Positions 8,147 to 18,163 of a stretch of 64,000 nt of DNA are shown one piece after another (position 1 is the stretch's first letter; every line of letters begins with the position of its first letter). Below the pieces are notes generated by a model. That model was given only the letters and a program-made list of their open reading frames with translations, made no database searches and had not been told where the DNA came from. The translations under genes and the position numbers were made by a program. The DNA is taken from contig JAFVTF010000025.1 of the NCBI GenBank assembly GCA_017503375.1, positions 39,791 to 103,790 of the forward strand, read 5' to 3'. This DNA comes from Lentisphaeria bacterium. Its GTDB lineage: Bacteria > Verrucomicrobiota > Lentisphaeria > Victivallales > UBA1829.

Positions 8147-9196
8147 TTAAAACAAATCCGGCTGGGAATCTTTCTTTTTCCCCCGTTTCAAACCTTCAAT
8201 AGGCTTTGTCAAACCGAGGATTGCCCATGCTTTGTCAGCAGCAACACGTCCTTGGGGTGTCCGGAGCAAGTAACCTTCCTGAATCAAATAGGGTTCGTAA
8301 ACATCTTCAATGGTATCAGCTTCTTCGCCGACAGCCACCGCCAGAGAATTGATCCCGACAGGACCTCCCCGGAATTTCATCGTAATGGTTTCCAGAATCC
8401 GTTTGTCCATCTCATCCAGACCGGAATCGTCGATATCCAGCATGGTCAATGCTTCCGATGCCACCTCTTTTGTGATGGCTCCGGCGTGGCGTACCTGTGC
8501 GAAATCCCGTGTCCAGCGCAGAAGATTGTTGGCAATACGGGGAGTCCCGCGGCTGCGGGCGGCGATTTCCAAAGCCCCTTCCGGTTCGATTTCCGTATCA
8601 AGAATTCCGGCGGAACGCTGAACGATCGCCTGAAGATCTTCTGCTGCATAGTAATCGAGTCTTAGAGCGAGTTCAAAACGTGACCGCAGCGGAGAGGAAA
8701 GCAAACCCTGTCTGGTTGTAGCACCGACAAGTGTGAATTTCGGGATGTTCAGCCGGACGGAACGGGCACCGGGGCCCTGGTCGATCATGATATCAATGAA
8801 GAAATCTTCCATTGCGCTGTAAAGATATTCTTCGACTGTGATATTCAGACGGTGGATTTCATCGATAAAAAGGATGTCGCCTTCTTCGAGGGAAGTGAGC
8901 AATCCGGCGAGATCTCCGGGTTTTTCGATGACTGGGCCGCTGGTTGTTTTGATATTCGCCCCTTTTTCTTTTGCGATGATGTAAGCAAGAGTGGTTTTTC
9001 CCAATCCCGGAGGTCCGCTGAGAAGCAGATGTCCGAGAGGTTCTCCGCGCCGTTTTGCGGCTTCTACATAGATTTCCAGACGGTCTTTTGTCTTTTTCTG
9101 TCCGGGAAAAGACTGAAAAGACTGCGGTCTCAAGGTTTCTTCCGCCTCAAAATCGCGTTTATTCATAGTAGAAGTTAAAAATCTTTCATTAGGCAT
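8147..9196 (-). CDS. ruvB: Holliday junction branch-migration ATPase RuvB
   Basis: A 349-residue AAA+ protein. Walker [10 protein letters not shown] lies at 61-69, Walker B is ILFIDEIHR, sensor 1 is [20 protein letters not shown] and the C-terminal winged helix includes [33 protein letters not shown]. RuvB drives branch migration with RuvA during recombination; neither ruvA nor ruvC is next to it. The first ATG gives a slightly long N-terminus; an internal ATG at residue 11 is an alternative, and neither has a convincing SD site. Confidence 0.95.
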   Translation of the reverse strand: MPNERFLTSTMNKRDFEAEETLRPQSFQSFPGQKKTKDRLEIYVEAAKRRGEPLGHLLLSGPPGLGKTTLAYIIAKEKGANIKTTSGPVIEKPGDLAGLLTSLEEGDILFIDEIHRLNITVEEYLYSAMEDFFIDIMIDQGPGARSVRLNIPKFTLVGATTRQGLLSSPLRSRFELALRLDYYAAEDLQAIVQRSAGILDTEIEPEGALEIAARSRGTPRIANNLLRWTRDFAQVRHAGAITKEVASEALTMLDIDDSGLDEMDKRILETITMKFRGGPVGINSLAVAVGEEADTIEDVYEPYLIQEGYLLRTPQGRVAADKAWAILGLTKPIEGLKRGKKKDSQPDLF

Positions 9197-9243
9197 TTTG
9201 CATTTTCCACAGTTTGGTGTTATATTATGTCATAATATTAAGT

Positions 9244-9271
9244 AAAGTATATCTTTTCCGTGAAAAGTCAA
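9244..9271 (-). promoter_or_regulatory. Probable ruvB promoter
   Basis: On the minus strand TTGACT (9266-9271) and TACTTT (9244-9249) are 16 bases apart, about 45 bases before the ruvB start. The -10 is a weak match. Confidence 0.45.
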
Positions 9272-9299
9272 CCTCTAAACAAAAATTTAAGGAGAGAAA

Positions 9300-11294
9300 A
9301 TGTCTTGTAGCAAGTCATTGAAGCTGGCAGCAGACACAGTCCGCCTGCTTTCCGCAGAATGTGTGCAGAAAGCAAAATCCGGTCATCCCGGTATGCCTAT
9401 GGGAACCGCAGATGTTGCGTTCACCCTCTGGTACAACCACATGAAACACAATCCGAAGAACCCCCAGTGGCTCGGCCGCGACCGCTTTGTCCTCTCTGCA
9501 GGACATGGTTCTATGCTGATCTACAGCCTTCTTCACCTCTTCGGCTATGGTTTGACCATGGACGATCTGAAGCAGTTCCGTCAGTGGGAAAGCTTGACCC
9601 CCGGACATCCGGAATATGGTCACACACGCGGTGTTGAAGTCACCACCGGTCCCCTCGGAACAGGTTTTGCTTCCGGTATCGGTATGGCTGTCGCTGCAAA
9701 ACGTTTCGGCGCAGTGACCGGTCTTGCTGATGCAGGTCTTCTCGATGGCAAAATCTACATCATCGCCGGTGACGGCTGTATGATGGAAGGTGTTACCCAC
9801 GAAGCAGCATCCTTCGCCGGCAACCAGAAACTCGACAACGTCGTTGTTTTCTATGATGACAACCGCATCTCTATTGAAGGCGACACCGCTATCACCTTCA
9901 CCGAAAACACCGCTCTCCGCTTTGAAGCATATGGCTGGCGCGTCCTCCGCATCAAAAATGCAAACGATGTTGCAGAAGTTGATGCAGTTCTTGCACAGGC
10001 TAAAGTTTCTGACGGCAGACCGACATTCGTTGTTTGCACAAGCGTCATCGGATTCGGTTCTCCCGCTAAGGCTGGTAAAGCAAACTCCCATGGTGAACCC
10101 CTCGGAGTTGATGAACTCGCAGCCACCAAGAAGAACCTCGGTTTCCCCGAAACAGAATTCTACATCCCCGCAGAAGTTTCCGAAATGGTCAACGCCCGCG
10201 TTGCTGAACTGGAAAAAGAAGCAGCTGCATGGGATGCAAAATATCAGGCATTCATCGAAGCAAACCCCGAAAAGGCAAAGCTCATCGCAGCTCTGCTGAA
10301 CAAAGAACTCCCCGCAGACCTGGAAGCACAGCTCGCTGCTGCAGCTCCTGTCGAAAAGCCGGTCGCAACCCGCGCTTCCAGCGGAACGGTTCTCCAGAAA
10401 CTCGCAGAACTCATGCCCTCTCTCTTCGGCGGATCTGCTGACCTTTCTCCCTCCACCAAGACCGATATCAAGAATGCAGGCAGCTTCTCCGCTGAAAACC
10501 GCGAAGGCCGCAACCTCCATTACGGTGTCCGTGAAATGGCTATGGGATGCATGGGCAACGGTATCGCTCTCTATGGCGGATTCGTTCCCTACACCAGCAC
10601 ATTCTTCGTGTTCTCCGACTTCATGAAACCTGCCGTCCGTCTGGCATGTCTCCAGAAGATCCCCTCAATCTACGTCTTCACTCACGACAGCTTCTATGTC
10701 GGCGAAGATGGACCCACCCACGAACCCATCGAACAGCTCGCTATGCTCCGCACAATCCCCGGCATGACCGTTCTCCGTCCTGCTGAAGCAAATGAATGTG
10801 CTGCTGCATGGGCTTATGCTGCACGTGCAACCACACCGGTCGCTCTGATCCTGACCCGTCAGGACCTCGCTCCGTACTCCGCAGAAACTGCAAAACGCAT
10901 CGACATCTCCAAGGGTGCTTATGTTGTTGATTGTGAAGATGGTTTTGAATACGTCCTCATCGCAACCGGTTCTGAAGTCAACCTGGCTCTCGAAGCAGCA
11001 AAACTGCTCCGTGCAGAAGGCAAGAAAGTCCGCGTTGTTTCCATGCCCTCCAGAGAACTCTTCCTGGCTCAGAGCAAGGAATATCAGGAATCCGTCATTC
11101 CGACATGCCCCTGCAAGAAGCGCGTGACCATCGAAGCCGCTTCCACCTTCGGCTGGGAAAAATTTGCCGGCGACAATGGTCTCTGCATCGGTCTGGATCA
11201 CTTCGGTGCATCTGCTCCGTACAAAGTCCTTGCTGAAAAATTCGGTTTCACACCGCAGGCTGTCGCTGACAAGATCAAAGCATTCTTTGCTTAA
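9300..11294 (+). CDS. tkt: Transketolase
   Basis: A 664-residue thiamine-diphosphate enzyme that exchanges two-carbon units between pentose, triose and hexose phosphates. The N-terminal [14 protein letters not shown], the TPP-binding [20 protein letters not shown] and the pyrimidine-domain [26 protein letters not shown] are all present, and full length is normal. AAGGAGAG precedes the ATG. Codons are strongly biased to C-ending forms compared with neighbours, consistent with very high expression. It is monocistronic, ending in a strong terminator. Confidence 0.97.
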   Translation: MSCSKSLKLAADTVRLLSAECVQKAKSGHPGMPMGTADVAFTLWYNHMKHNPKNPQWLGRDRFVLSAGHGSMLIYSLLHLFGYGLTMDDLKQFRQWESLTPGHPEYGHTRGVEVTTGPLGTGFASGIGMAVAAKRFGAVTGLADAGLLDGKIYIIAGDGCMMEGVTHEAASFAGNQKLDNVVVFYDDNRISIEGDTAITFTENTALRFEAYGWRVLRIKNANDVAEVDAVLAQAKVSDGRPTFVVCTSVIGFGSPAKAGKANSHGEPLGVDELAATKKNLGFPETEFYIPAEVSEMVNARVAELEKEAAAWDAKYQAFIEANPEKAKLIAALLNKELPADLEAQLAAAAPVEKPVATRASSGTVLQKLAELMPSLFGGSADLSPSTKTDIKNAGSFSAENREGRNLHYGVREMAMGCMGNGIALYGGFVPYTSTFFVFSDFMKPAVRLACLQKIPSIYVFTHDSFYVGEDGPTHEPIEQLAMLRTIPGMTVLRPAEANECAAAWAYAARATTPVALILTRQDLAPYSAETAKRIDISKGAYVVDCEDGFEYVLIATGSEVNLALEAAKLLRAEGKKVRVVSMPSRELFLAQSKEYQESVIPTCPCKKRVTIEAASTFGWEKFAGDNGLCIGLDHFGASAPYKVLAEKFGFTPQAVADKIKAFFA

Positions 11295-11316
11295 TCTGCT
11301 GTCGGTTTCGACATTC

Positions 11317-11353
11317 AACACCCCGTGGCATCTGTTCCGGGGTGTTTTTTTTT
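11317..11353 (+). terminator. Rho-independent terminator of tkt
   Basis: AACACCCCG (11317-11325) pairs with CGGGGTGTT (11338-11346) and is followed by a run of T. It lies 22 bases after the transketolase stop. Confidence 0.9.
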
Positions 11354-11383
11354 AATTTATTTTTGTTTCAGCCTTACTCTCTT

Positions 11384-11411
11384 TTGAAATTTTATAAAAC
11401 TGTGCTATATT
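11384..11411 (+). promoter_or_regulatory. Probable glnN promoter
   Basis: TTGAAA at 11384-11389 and TATATT at 11406-11411 are 16 bases apart, 45 bases before the glnN ATG. No obvious nitrogen-control operator was recognised. Confidence 0.5.
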
Positions 11412-11456
11412 TATGAAGTATATAAATATTCAGGTGTTATTTACAGGAGCCCCATT

Positions 11457-13595
11457 ATGTTTGAAACACGTAAAGACGCTATCGCAGCTGTTGCAGCGCG
11501 TCCCGCCCTGAAATCCGGGGATGCTGTCCCCTTTGATCTGGAAACTTATGCTTCTGATGTCTTCGGCATTGATTGTATGCGCGAACGCCTGCCTAAAGGC
11601 GTTTTTCAGAAACTTTACAAGACCATCACCGAGAAATCTCCATTGGACCCCACCATTGCCGATGATGTCGCCAATGCCATGAAACGCTGGGCCATTGAAA
11701 AAGGTGCAACCCACTTTACTCACTGGTTTCAGCCGCTGACCGGATCAACAGCAGAAAAGCATGATTCTTTTGTGGAACCGGATTCAGACGGAAAAGCAAT
11801 CACTGTTTTTTCCGGAAAAAATCTGACCGTCAGTGAACCGGATGCCTCCAGTTTTCCTTCCGGCGGTTTGCGCGCAACGTTTGAAGCCCGCGGTTATACA
11901 GCATGGGACCCCACCAGTCCGGCGTTTATCAAACATCATCCGAATGGTGCAACTCTTTGTATCCCGACAGTTTTCTGTTCTTATACAGGCGAGGCTCTTG
12001 ACCGGAAAACTCCATTGCTGAAATCAATCAACGTAATCAAAAATTCTGTTGCAAGATTGATGAAATGTTTCGGCGAAGAAGGAAATGAAATCGTGACTGT
12101 CACCCTCGGTGCAGAACAGGAATATTTTCTGATCGACCGCCAGTTTTATCTTGCAAGACCGGATTTGGTTCAGGCAGGCAGAACTCTTTTCGGTGCCGCG
12201 CCTCCGAAACATCAGCAGCTGGATGACCATTATTTCGGTACGATTCATCCCCGTGTGCTTGCGTTCATGGGGGATGTGGAACATTCTCTCTGGAAACTTG
12301 GAATTCCGGCAAAAACCCGTCATAACGAAGCCGCTCCCGCCCAGTATGAACTTGCTCCTCTGTTTGAAGATTTGAACCTGGCATGTGATCATAACATGCT
12401 GGTTATGGATGTGCTGAAGCAAAAGGCCTCCGAATACGGTTTTGTCTGTCTGCTTCACGAAAAACCGTTTTCCGGCGTTAACGGTTCCGGAAAACATGTG
12501 AACTGGTCCGTGAATTACGGGGATTTGAATTTGCTGAATCCGGGGTCTGACCCCCATCAGAATGCAATCTTCCTGACCACGCTCTGCGCTGTGATTCAGG
12601 CTGTTGATAAACACGCTGACTTACTGAGAGCAACAACAGCTTCTGCCGGAAATGATCACCGTCTGGGAGCTGCTGAAGCTCCTCCGGCAATCATTTCCAT
12701 CTTCCTGGGCGAACAGTTGACAGATGTGATCGAGCAGATCGAAAAAGGAAACCTCAAATCCTCCAAACATGCCGGTTTGATGAAAATCGGTGTTGACACT
12801 CTTCCGCCGCTCCCGAAAGATGCTACCGACAGAAACAGAACCAGTCCCTTTGCGTTTACCGGAAACAAGTTTGAATTCCGTGCACCTGGTTCCAGTCAGG
12901 CTTGTGCCGGGGCAAACGTGATCCTCAATACAATCGTTGCTGAAGCAATGGATGATATTTCTGCTCAGCTGGAAAAAGCCGGACGGGAAAATTTCAACGA
13001 AAAACTGCAGAAAGTTCTCCAGTCTGTCATCAAGAAACACAAGCGGGTGATTTTCAATGGTGATAACTACACAAATGACTGGCGGAAAGAAGCCGCAAGA
13101 CGCGGATTGCCGAATGCTGTTTCCACTCCCGAAGCGCTGGATGCGTTCCTTGATAAAAAGAACGAACTGCTCATGGCAAAATATGGTGTTTTCACCAAAG
13201 AAGAACTCCGTTCCAGACATGATGTGTTCGTGGAAGAATATCTCCGGAAGGTGAAAATAGAAGGAGAACTTTCTCTGAATCTTGCCCGGACACTGTTCCT
13301 TCCCGCCGCCTCCAAACAGCTTGGAGCATTGGCGGAAACCATTGCCAATATGAAACAGGCCGGTTTGAAGAAAGGATGCAAGACGAATATCGCTGTTGCT
13401 GAACGGATCGGTGAATTGGCTGATGCTATTGAAGAAAGTTCAATCCGATTGGAAAAACAGATTTCTGATAATAATTGTGCAGGAATTCTGGATGAAATGC
13501 ATGAGATGCGCTTGAGTGTGGATGCGCTCGAAAAACAGGTCGACGATGATTTGTGGCCTCTGCCCAAATACAGAGAAATGCTTTTCATACTTTAA
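11457..13595 (+). CDS. glnN: Glutamine synthetase type III
   Basis: A 712-residue GSIII, much longer than the GSI form and typical of Bacteroides, cyanobacteria and related groups. The family stretches [57 protein letters not shown] and [22 protein letters not shown] are intact, giving the ammonia/glutamate/ATP site. It is the main ammonium-assimilating enzyme. The response-regulator gene begins 9 bases after its stop, so the two may be co-transcribed. Confidence 0.96.
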   Translation: MFETRKDAIAAVAARPALKSGDAVPFDLETYASDVFGIDCMRERLPKGVFQKLYKTITEKSPLDPTIADDVANAMKRWAIEKGATHFTHWFQPLTGSTAEKHDSFVEPDSDGKAITVFSGKNLTVSEPDASSFPSGGLRATFEARGYTAWDPTSPAFIKHHPNGATLCIPTVFCSYTGEALDRKTPLLKSINVIKNSVARLMKCFGEEGNEIVTVTLGAEQEYFLIDRQFYLARPDLVQAGRTLFGAAPPKHQQLDDHYFGTIHPRVLAFMGDVEHSLWKLGIPAKTRHNEAAPAQYELAPLFEDLNLACDHNMLVMDVLKQKASEYGFVCLLHEKPFSGVNGSGKHVNWSVNYGDLNLLNPGSDPHQNAIFLTTLCAVIQAVDKHADLLRATTASAGNDHRLGAAEAPPAIISIFLGEQLTDVIEQIEKGNLKSSKHAGLMKIGVDTLPPLPKDATDRNRTSPFAFTGNKFEFRAPGSSQACAGANVILNTIVAEAMDDISAQLEKAGRENFNEKLQKVLQSVIKKHKRVIFNGDNYTNDWRKEAARRGLPNAVSTPEALDAFLDKKNELLMAKYGVFTKEELRSRHDVFVEEYLRKVKIEGELSLNLARTLFLPAASKQLGALAETIANMKQAGLKKGCKTNIAVAERIGELADAIEESSIRLEKQISDNNCAGILDEMHEMRLSVDALEKQVDDDLWPLPKYREMLFIL

Positions 13596-13604
13596 TAAAG
13601 GGGA

Positions 13605-14030
13605 ATGAAAATGGAAGAACGGGAAAACAGACGGATGCAGCTGCCGGGCGGAACCGAAACGATTCTGATCGTGGATGACCAGGAGACTGTTTGGGATTTT
13701 CTGATCGAAGCTCTGCAGAAATTGGGGTACTCTGTCCTTCTTGCTGAGAATGGATTGGATGCCGTTGAAATTTATGAAAATAATCCCGGTCAGATTGATC
13801 TGGTGCTGCTTGATATGATCATGCCGAAACAGGGCGGACATTCCACGTTCCATAAATTGAAAGAGCTTGATCCGAACGTCAAGGTCCTGCTTTCCAGCGG
13901 GTTCGTTTCTCTGGAAGAAGTGGATGATCTTCTGAAAAACGGTGCTGCCGGATTCCTTCCGAAACCGCACCGTATCAGAGATATGGCAACGGAAATCCGC
14001 CGGATTCTGGATGCCGGGAAAAATCAGTGA
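13605..14030 (+). CDS. Stand-alone response-regulator receiver
   Basis: A 141-residue protein made of a single CheY-like domain. Asp24-Asp25, the phosphoacceptor Asp70 in LVLLDMIMP, Ser97/98 and Lys120 in LPKP are in place. There is no output domain, so it must act through a partner. No histidine kinase is nearby; lying between glnN and recO it could modulate nitrogen response, but that is only position. An AAAGGGG site precedes the start. Confidence 0.85.
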   Translation: MKMEERENRRMQLPGGTETILIVDDQETVWDFLIEALQKLGYSVLLAENGLDAVEIYENNPGQIDLVLLDMIMPKQGGHSTFHKLKELDPNVKVLLSSGFVSLEEVDDLLKNGAAGFLPKPHRIRDMATEIRRILDAGKNQ

Positions 14031-14623
14031 TGAATGAAACGGATTATATCATCCTCAGAAAAACTCCGTTCAGAGAATCCAGTTTGATCGTTTCCGGAAT
14101 CACTCCGGAATTCGGCAGACTGGATTTTATTATGCGCGGATATTCTTCCGGAAAATCCGGAAAGTTCTCCGTCGCTGGATTGTTCCGGGAACTTCATATT
14201 GAATTCAAAACAAAAAATGATGATTTCAGCGGATTGCTCTCTGCCGGAAAAATTGAACTCGTAACCAATTATGATTCCATTGCAGAAAATGTTCCCGGTT
14301 ATTTATCTGCCTGCAATCTCTCACCAATGCTTTTGGCTAATACGGCTCCGATGATCCCGGTTCCGGATACCTATAAAGCGTTAAAACTTTTTTTGAACTC
14401 CATTCAGAATGGAAAGGCACCGGAACCTTATGAATCACTGGTCTGGCTGATGCTGCTGTTTGAATCCGGGGAATTGCCCGTTCAGGAGGATAAGGCCGGT
14501 GCTTTCCTGAATCGTCTGCTTTCCAATGTTGCATCCGGTGGAGATATCCCGGAAGATATCCCGCAATCCTATTGGAATAAATTGACAGAATGGCGGAAAG
14601 TTGTCTGCCGGAAACTCTGCTGA
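14030..14623 (+). CDS. recO: RecO-like recombination mediator
   Basis: About 197 residues. The N-terminal part (ETDYIILRKTPFRESSLIVSGITPEFGRLDFIMRG) is the RecO OB fold; the following helical part fits the RecO C-terminal domain. It is shorter than the usual 230-260 residues and lacks a zinc-finger cysteine cluster. RecO loads RecA on SSB-coated DNA with RecR. The ATG at 14030 overlaps the preceding stop by one base; a GTG three bases earlier is an alternative. Confidence 0.8.
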   Translation: MNETDYIILRKTPFRESSLIVSGITPEFGRLDFIMRGYSSGKSGKFSVAGLFRELHIEFKTKNDDFSGLLSAGKIELVTNYDSIAENVPGYLSACNLSPMLLANTAPMIPVPDTYKALKLFLNSIQNGKAPEPYESLVWLMLLFESGELPVQEDKAGAFLNRLLSNVASGGDIPEDIPQSYWNKLTEWRKVVCRKLC

Positions 14624-14626
14624 ATA

Positions 14627-16033
14627 TTAATCATCCAGAAGTTTGATTTTTTTCCATGCTCCGGTTTTACGCCGCCACAGCATGAGAAGTGCATCTGTTG
14701 CAATATAACAGGTGAGCAGAAGCCAGACTGCTTGAATTGTGGAATGGAAGTACATCACCAGTAAAACTGTTCCGGGCATCTGAATTCCCCATGCTGTTCC
14801 GATTCCGATGAACAACGGAACTTTTGTATCACCGGCTCCGCGCAATGCTCCCATCAGAAGAAAACGGAGTGCATCAAAAAAGTTGAAAACTGTTGCCAGC
14901 AGCAGGATGTAACGGACGATTCTGATTGTTTCCCCCATATTGATTTTTCCGGTGGAATCATTGGAGCCGAACAGATCGATCAGGAATTCCGGCTCAAAGA
15001 TATAAAGAATTCCTGTGATTGTGAGCCACGGAACCAGCATCCGGAATGATTTCGCAAAAATGGATTCTGCGGTATTCAGATCTTTTTTCCCGATATATTG
15101 TCCGGTAAGAATTCCTGTGGCATCTGCCATTCCGAAAATCGGCATGTTTCCGACCATGTTGATACAGAGAGCGATACTTGTGGCAGCCAGCGCTTCATTT
15201 CCCAATCTTCCGATCATCATCACAACGATTGCAAAACCGATATTTCTGAGAAATCCCTGAAAACCTGCCGGAGTTCCGAAAAACAGTAACTTTTTCACAA
15301 TTTCCCACCGGAATTCTTTATGAGTACGGGTTGGGTATTCGGATTGATTCACCAGTAAGAAACAAGTCAGGATCGTAAGAAACGAACAGCTGTTTGCCAG
15401 ACTGTTCGCCAAACCCGCACCGAGAATTCCCAGCTCCGGGATCCCGCATTTTCCAAAAACCAGAACATAATTCAATGGCACACAAAGCAGACAGCTTGAT
15501 GCTTTGATCATTGCAAGGATTTTTGTTTTTCCCCGCCCGGTAAAGAACGCGAAAAGCGGTGTTTCCAGACAGGAAAACGCAGCACATGGAGCAACCGATA
15601 AGAAATATTCCAATTCCAGTTTTGCGATTGCCGGATCATGTCCGTTTTTGGAAAAAATCATTGGTCCCAGAAGCGGAAAGAGAAAACAAAGCAGAAATGA
15701 AATCCCGGCACTGAAATAGAATCCGTTCCAGGATGCCCGGATGCAATTGAGTTTATCTCCGGCTCCGTGATACTGTGCCACGATCGTTGCCGTAAAACCT
15801 GTCGTGATAAGAAACAGGATCATGAAAGTGAAAAACAATTGTCCGGCGGGCATGGATGCTGCCATTTCTGCGGAGGAATGTTTGGAAAGAAAAATCCGGT
15901 TTGTGACCATCATGACAGTGTTTGCTGCATTCAGAATGATGAATGGCCACGCAATGTGCCAGATTTCTGCATATCCGCCTTTCCCCAAAAAAGCGTCTCT
16001 GCTGAACCACCCCTTGACAATATCTTTGAACAT
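14627..16033 (-). CDS. MATE family efflux transporter
   Basis: A 468-residue, roughly 12-helix membrane protein with two homologous halves. The N-terminal AWPFIILNAANTVMMVTNRIFL and the repeat-half features LGAGLANSLANSC and GILTGQYIGKKDLNTAESIF match MATE antiporters (NorM/DinF group), which export drugs or metabolites using Na+ or H+. Converges tail to tail with recO with only 3 bases between. Confidence 0.9.
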   Translation of the reverse strand: MFKDIVKGWFSRDAFLGKGGYAEIWHIAWPFIILNAANTVMMVTNRIFLSKHSSAEMAASMPAGQLFFTFMILFLITTGFTATIVAQYHGAGDKLNCIRASWNGFYFSAGISFLLCFLFPLLGPMIFSKNGHDPAIAKLELEYFLSVAPCAAFSCLETPLFAFFTGRGKTKILAMIKASSCLLCVPLNYVLVFGKCGIPELGILGAGLANSLANSCSFLTILTCFLLVNQSEYPTRTHKEFRWEIVKKLLFFGTPAGFQGFLRNIGFAIVVMMIGRLGNEALAATSIALCINMVGNMPIFGMADATGILTGQYIGKKDLNTAESIFAKSFRMLVPWLTITGILYIFEPEFLIDLFGSNDSTGKINMGETIRIVRYILLLATVFNFFDALRFLLMGALRGAGDTKVPLFIGIGTAWGIQMPGTVLLVMYFHSTIQAVWLLLTCYIATDALLMLWRRKTGAWKKIKLLDD

Positions 16034-16136
16034 GATGAAAAATCCTTTTAGGCTGTCAAATATCTATGAGGCATGTAATGTACAGCTTTTTTTGCTTTTT
16101 TCAATCTCTGAAGATGATTTTTTTCTAAAAAAACAT

Positions 16137-16165
16137 TTGACTTTTCTGCAAAATGGGAGTAAAGT
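16137..16165 (+). promoter_or_regulatory. Probable rex promoter
   Basis: TTGACT (16137-16142) and TAAAGT (16160-16165) are spaced by 17 bases. The 244-bp interval before rex has no other feature; the -10 is weak and could also be served by nearby AT-rich sequence. Confidence 0.45.
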
Positions 16166-16277
16166 ATGGCATACCGGAATTGGTCTTTTCTGACAGTAGA
16201 TTGCGAGTTTATAAAAATATGAGTTTTTCTGCCGGAGAAAGCAATGCGGTTCAACCCGGATAAAGGATGATAATGAG

Positions 16278-16925
16278 ATGAAAATTCAAAATACACCAAC
16301 GATGCGCAGAATGCCTACGTATCTGCATAAATTGTTTCAGATGCGGATGGATGGTGCGACCTCTGTTTCCTGTACAGATCTGGCGCAATACATGGGGATC
16401 GAACCGATTGTAACCCGGAAAGATATTGCAGCCACCGGATTGAAAGGGCATCGCGGTTACGGGTATCTGATCAATGAATTGATTGATGCAATTCTGGTTT
16501 ACATCGGCTGGGATAAAAAAATGTCAGCGACTCTGATCGGGGCAGGGGCTCTCGGTTCCGCTCTGCTCGGTTATTCTGATTTCATTGATTACAATCTGCG
16601 GATTGAGTCTGTTTTTGATTCCGACCCGAATAAAATCGGAAGAGAAATTCACGGTCACGAAGTGTTCGATATGGAAACATTGGAACGTCGCTTGAAGAAT
16701 CATCCTCCGAAGATCGGAATTCTTTGTGTTTCCAGTGTCGCTGCTCAGAAGACAGCTGATGCACTGGTCGCATTGGGGGTTCGTTATCTCTGGAACTTTG
16801 CCAATGTCTGTCTGCAGGTTCCGGAAGGTGTGATTGTTCAACGGGAAGTGATTGCCGGCGGTCTGGCTGTGCTTTCCGCTAAAATCAAAGCTCTGGAATC
16901 CGGGGAACCGATCTCCGGAGAATAA
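16278..16925 (+). CDS. rex: Redox-sensing transcriptional repressor Rex
   Basis: A 215-residue regulator. The N-terminal winged helix (residues about 10-75; RMPTYLHKLFQMRMDGATSVSC) binds the rex operator; the Rossmann domain starts with IGAGALGSALLGY (GxGxxG at about 88-96) and binds NADH. High NADH releases it from DNA, so it turns on fermentation and reoxidation genes. No clear Rex operator was found upstream. Confidence 0.93.
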   Translation: MKIQNTPTMRRMPTYLHKLFQMRMDGATSVSCTDLAQYMGIEPIVTRKDIAATGLKGHRGYGYLINELIDAILVYIGWDKKMSATLIGAGALGSALLGYSDFIDYNLRIESVFDSDPNKIGREIHGHEVFDMETLERRLKNHPPKIGILCVSSVAAQKTADALVALGVRYLWNFANVCLQVPEGVIVQREVIAGGLAVLSAKIKALESGEPISGE

Positions 16926-16971
16926 TGGAATCGGAAGTCTTTCCGGTATTTTTTTTGAAATAATCTCAATA

Positions 16972-17136
16972 GAGGCAATTTCAAAAGTCCAGCAAATTTT
17001 GACTGAAAAAGGATTGTTGATGAGATGAAAAAGGTAGTTTGAGTGTGGCTACTCGCAGAGTAACCACCGAAAACGCTCTATTTTCAGATCGCAACAAGAA
17101 TTTTCAGGCATTTTTGAAGACTTTTGAAATTGCCTC
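16972..17136. mobile_element. MITE-like element, copy B (best preserved)
   Basis: 165 bp bounded by perfect 18-bp inverted ends, GAGGCAATTTCAAAAGTC at 16972-16989 and its reverse complement at 17119-17136. AATA lies immediately outside both ends (16968-16971, 17137-17140), a likely 4-bp target duplication. The interior has no long ORF and matches copy A on the other strand. It sits between rex and the aldolase-family gene, 48 bases before the latter. Confidence 0.85.
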
Positions 17137-17184
17137 AATAACGGTTGTAAATTTCTCAAAATACAAAAAGGAGAGAATGATAAA

Positions 17185-18093
17185 ATGGAAAGACTTCAAG
17201 GAATCGTTCCGCCGGTTGTTACTCCGCTGAATCAATATGGAAATCTTGATTGCGATGCCCTGAAAAAACATCATGAATATCTGCTGAAACATGGAGTTTC
17301 CGGACTTTTTGTTCTTGGAACTACAGGAGAGGGTCCCGCTCTTCCTAAACGCATCAAAGAAGAGATGATCGCCCGAACGGTGGAGATTTGCAACGGAAGA
17401 GTTCCCGTCCTCGCGGGAATCAGTGCTGATGGATTGGAAGATTATTTGACCGTTGCTGATTTTGCCGCACGTCACGGAGCTTCCGGCGTTGTTGCGGCAC
17501 CGCCAAGTTACTTCCCTTATGAGCCGTGTGAATTACTGGAATTTTTCCGGATTCTTACTTTGGAACAGCCGCTTCCGGTTTATATTTACAACATGCCGGC
17601 AATGACAAAAATCAATATGCAGCCGGATCTTCTGCTTCAGATTGCAGCTCTTCCGGGCGTGGCTGGTTATAAAGACAGTGCAGGGGATTTGAATAACTTC
17701 ATTAGCGTGGCAAACGAACTGAAAAAACGTGAAGATTTCTCCCTGTTCATGGGACCCGATACGTTGTTGGGTGATGCTCTTGCCAATGGTGCATGCGGTG
17801 GTGTCAACAGCGGTGCAAATCTTGCGCCTCAGCTTTATGTCGGCAGATATCAGGCACACCTTGCCGGAGATACTGCAAAAATGCAGATGTATCAGAGTTG
17901 GATCGAAAAATTGCAGCAGGTTTATCAATTCCGTGAAAATATCTGCTGCGGTGTGGCGGCTGGATTGAAATATGCTCTTTCCAAGCTCGATATCGTTGAT
18001 AAACATTTGTGCCGTCCGGCAGTTCCAATTGATTCCGAACCTGTGATTGACCGGTTTGTAAAAGAATTTCAGCAGGAATTTTCCGCTGAATAA
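17185..18093 (+). CDS. DapA/NanA family Schiff-base aldolase (N-acetylneuraminate lyase-like)
   Basis: 302 residues, a complete TIM barrel of the dihydrodipicolinate synthase/N-acetylneuraminate lyase family. GTTGE at 45-49, the catalytic Tyr135 (YNMPAMT) and Schiff-base Lys163 (GYKDSAGD) are present. These enzymes join or split pyruvate and an aldehyde. The substrate is not certain: a converging BNR-propeller gene and the amino-sugar operon at 60-63 kb fit a sialic-acid lyase, but 2-keto-3-deoxy-sugar aldolases have the same motifs. AAGGAGAG lies upstream. A terminator follows. Confidence 0.85.
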   Translation: MERLQGIVPPVVTPLNQYGNLDCDALKKHHEYLLKHGVSGLFVLGTTGEGPALPKRIKEEMIARTVEICNGRVPVLAGISADGLEDYLTVADFAARHGASGVVAAPPSYFPYEPCELLEFFRILTLEQPLPVYIYNMPAMTKINMQPDLLLQIAALPGVAGYKDSAGDLNNFISVANELKKREDFSLFMGPDTLLGDALANGACGGVNSGANLAPQLYVGRYQAHLAGDTAKMQMYQSWIEKLQQVYQFRENICCGVAAGLKYALSKLDIVDKHLCRPAVPIDSEPVIDRFVKEFQQEFSAE

Positions 18094-18110
18094 TGTTCAA
18101 TAAACAGAAA

Positions 18111-18150
18111 AAAGCCTTGCCGGAGATCGTTTCAGGCAAGGCTTTTTTTT
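18111..18150. terminator. Bidirectional terminator
   Basis: AAAGCCTTGCC (18111-18121) pairs with GGCAAGGCTTT (18135-18145), flanked by A-run and T-run. It separates the convergent aldolase and BNR-propeller genes and can serve both. Confidence 0.9.
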
Positions 18151-18163
18151 CTGAAAGTTCGGA

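Noticed and set aside
9315..10520. 401-codon open frame on the minus strand opposite transketolase
   Set aside because: Cysteine-rich, no family similarity; produced by the strong codon bias of tkt on the other strand.
11354..11456. Riboswitch or glutamine-type RNA before glnN
   Set aside because: The leader is only about 40 bases after the promoter, with no stable structure seen.
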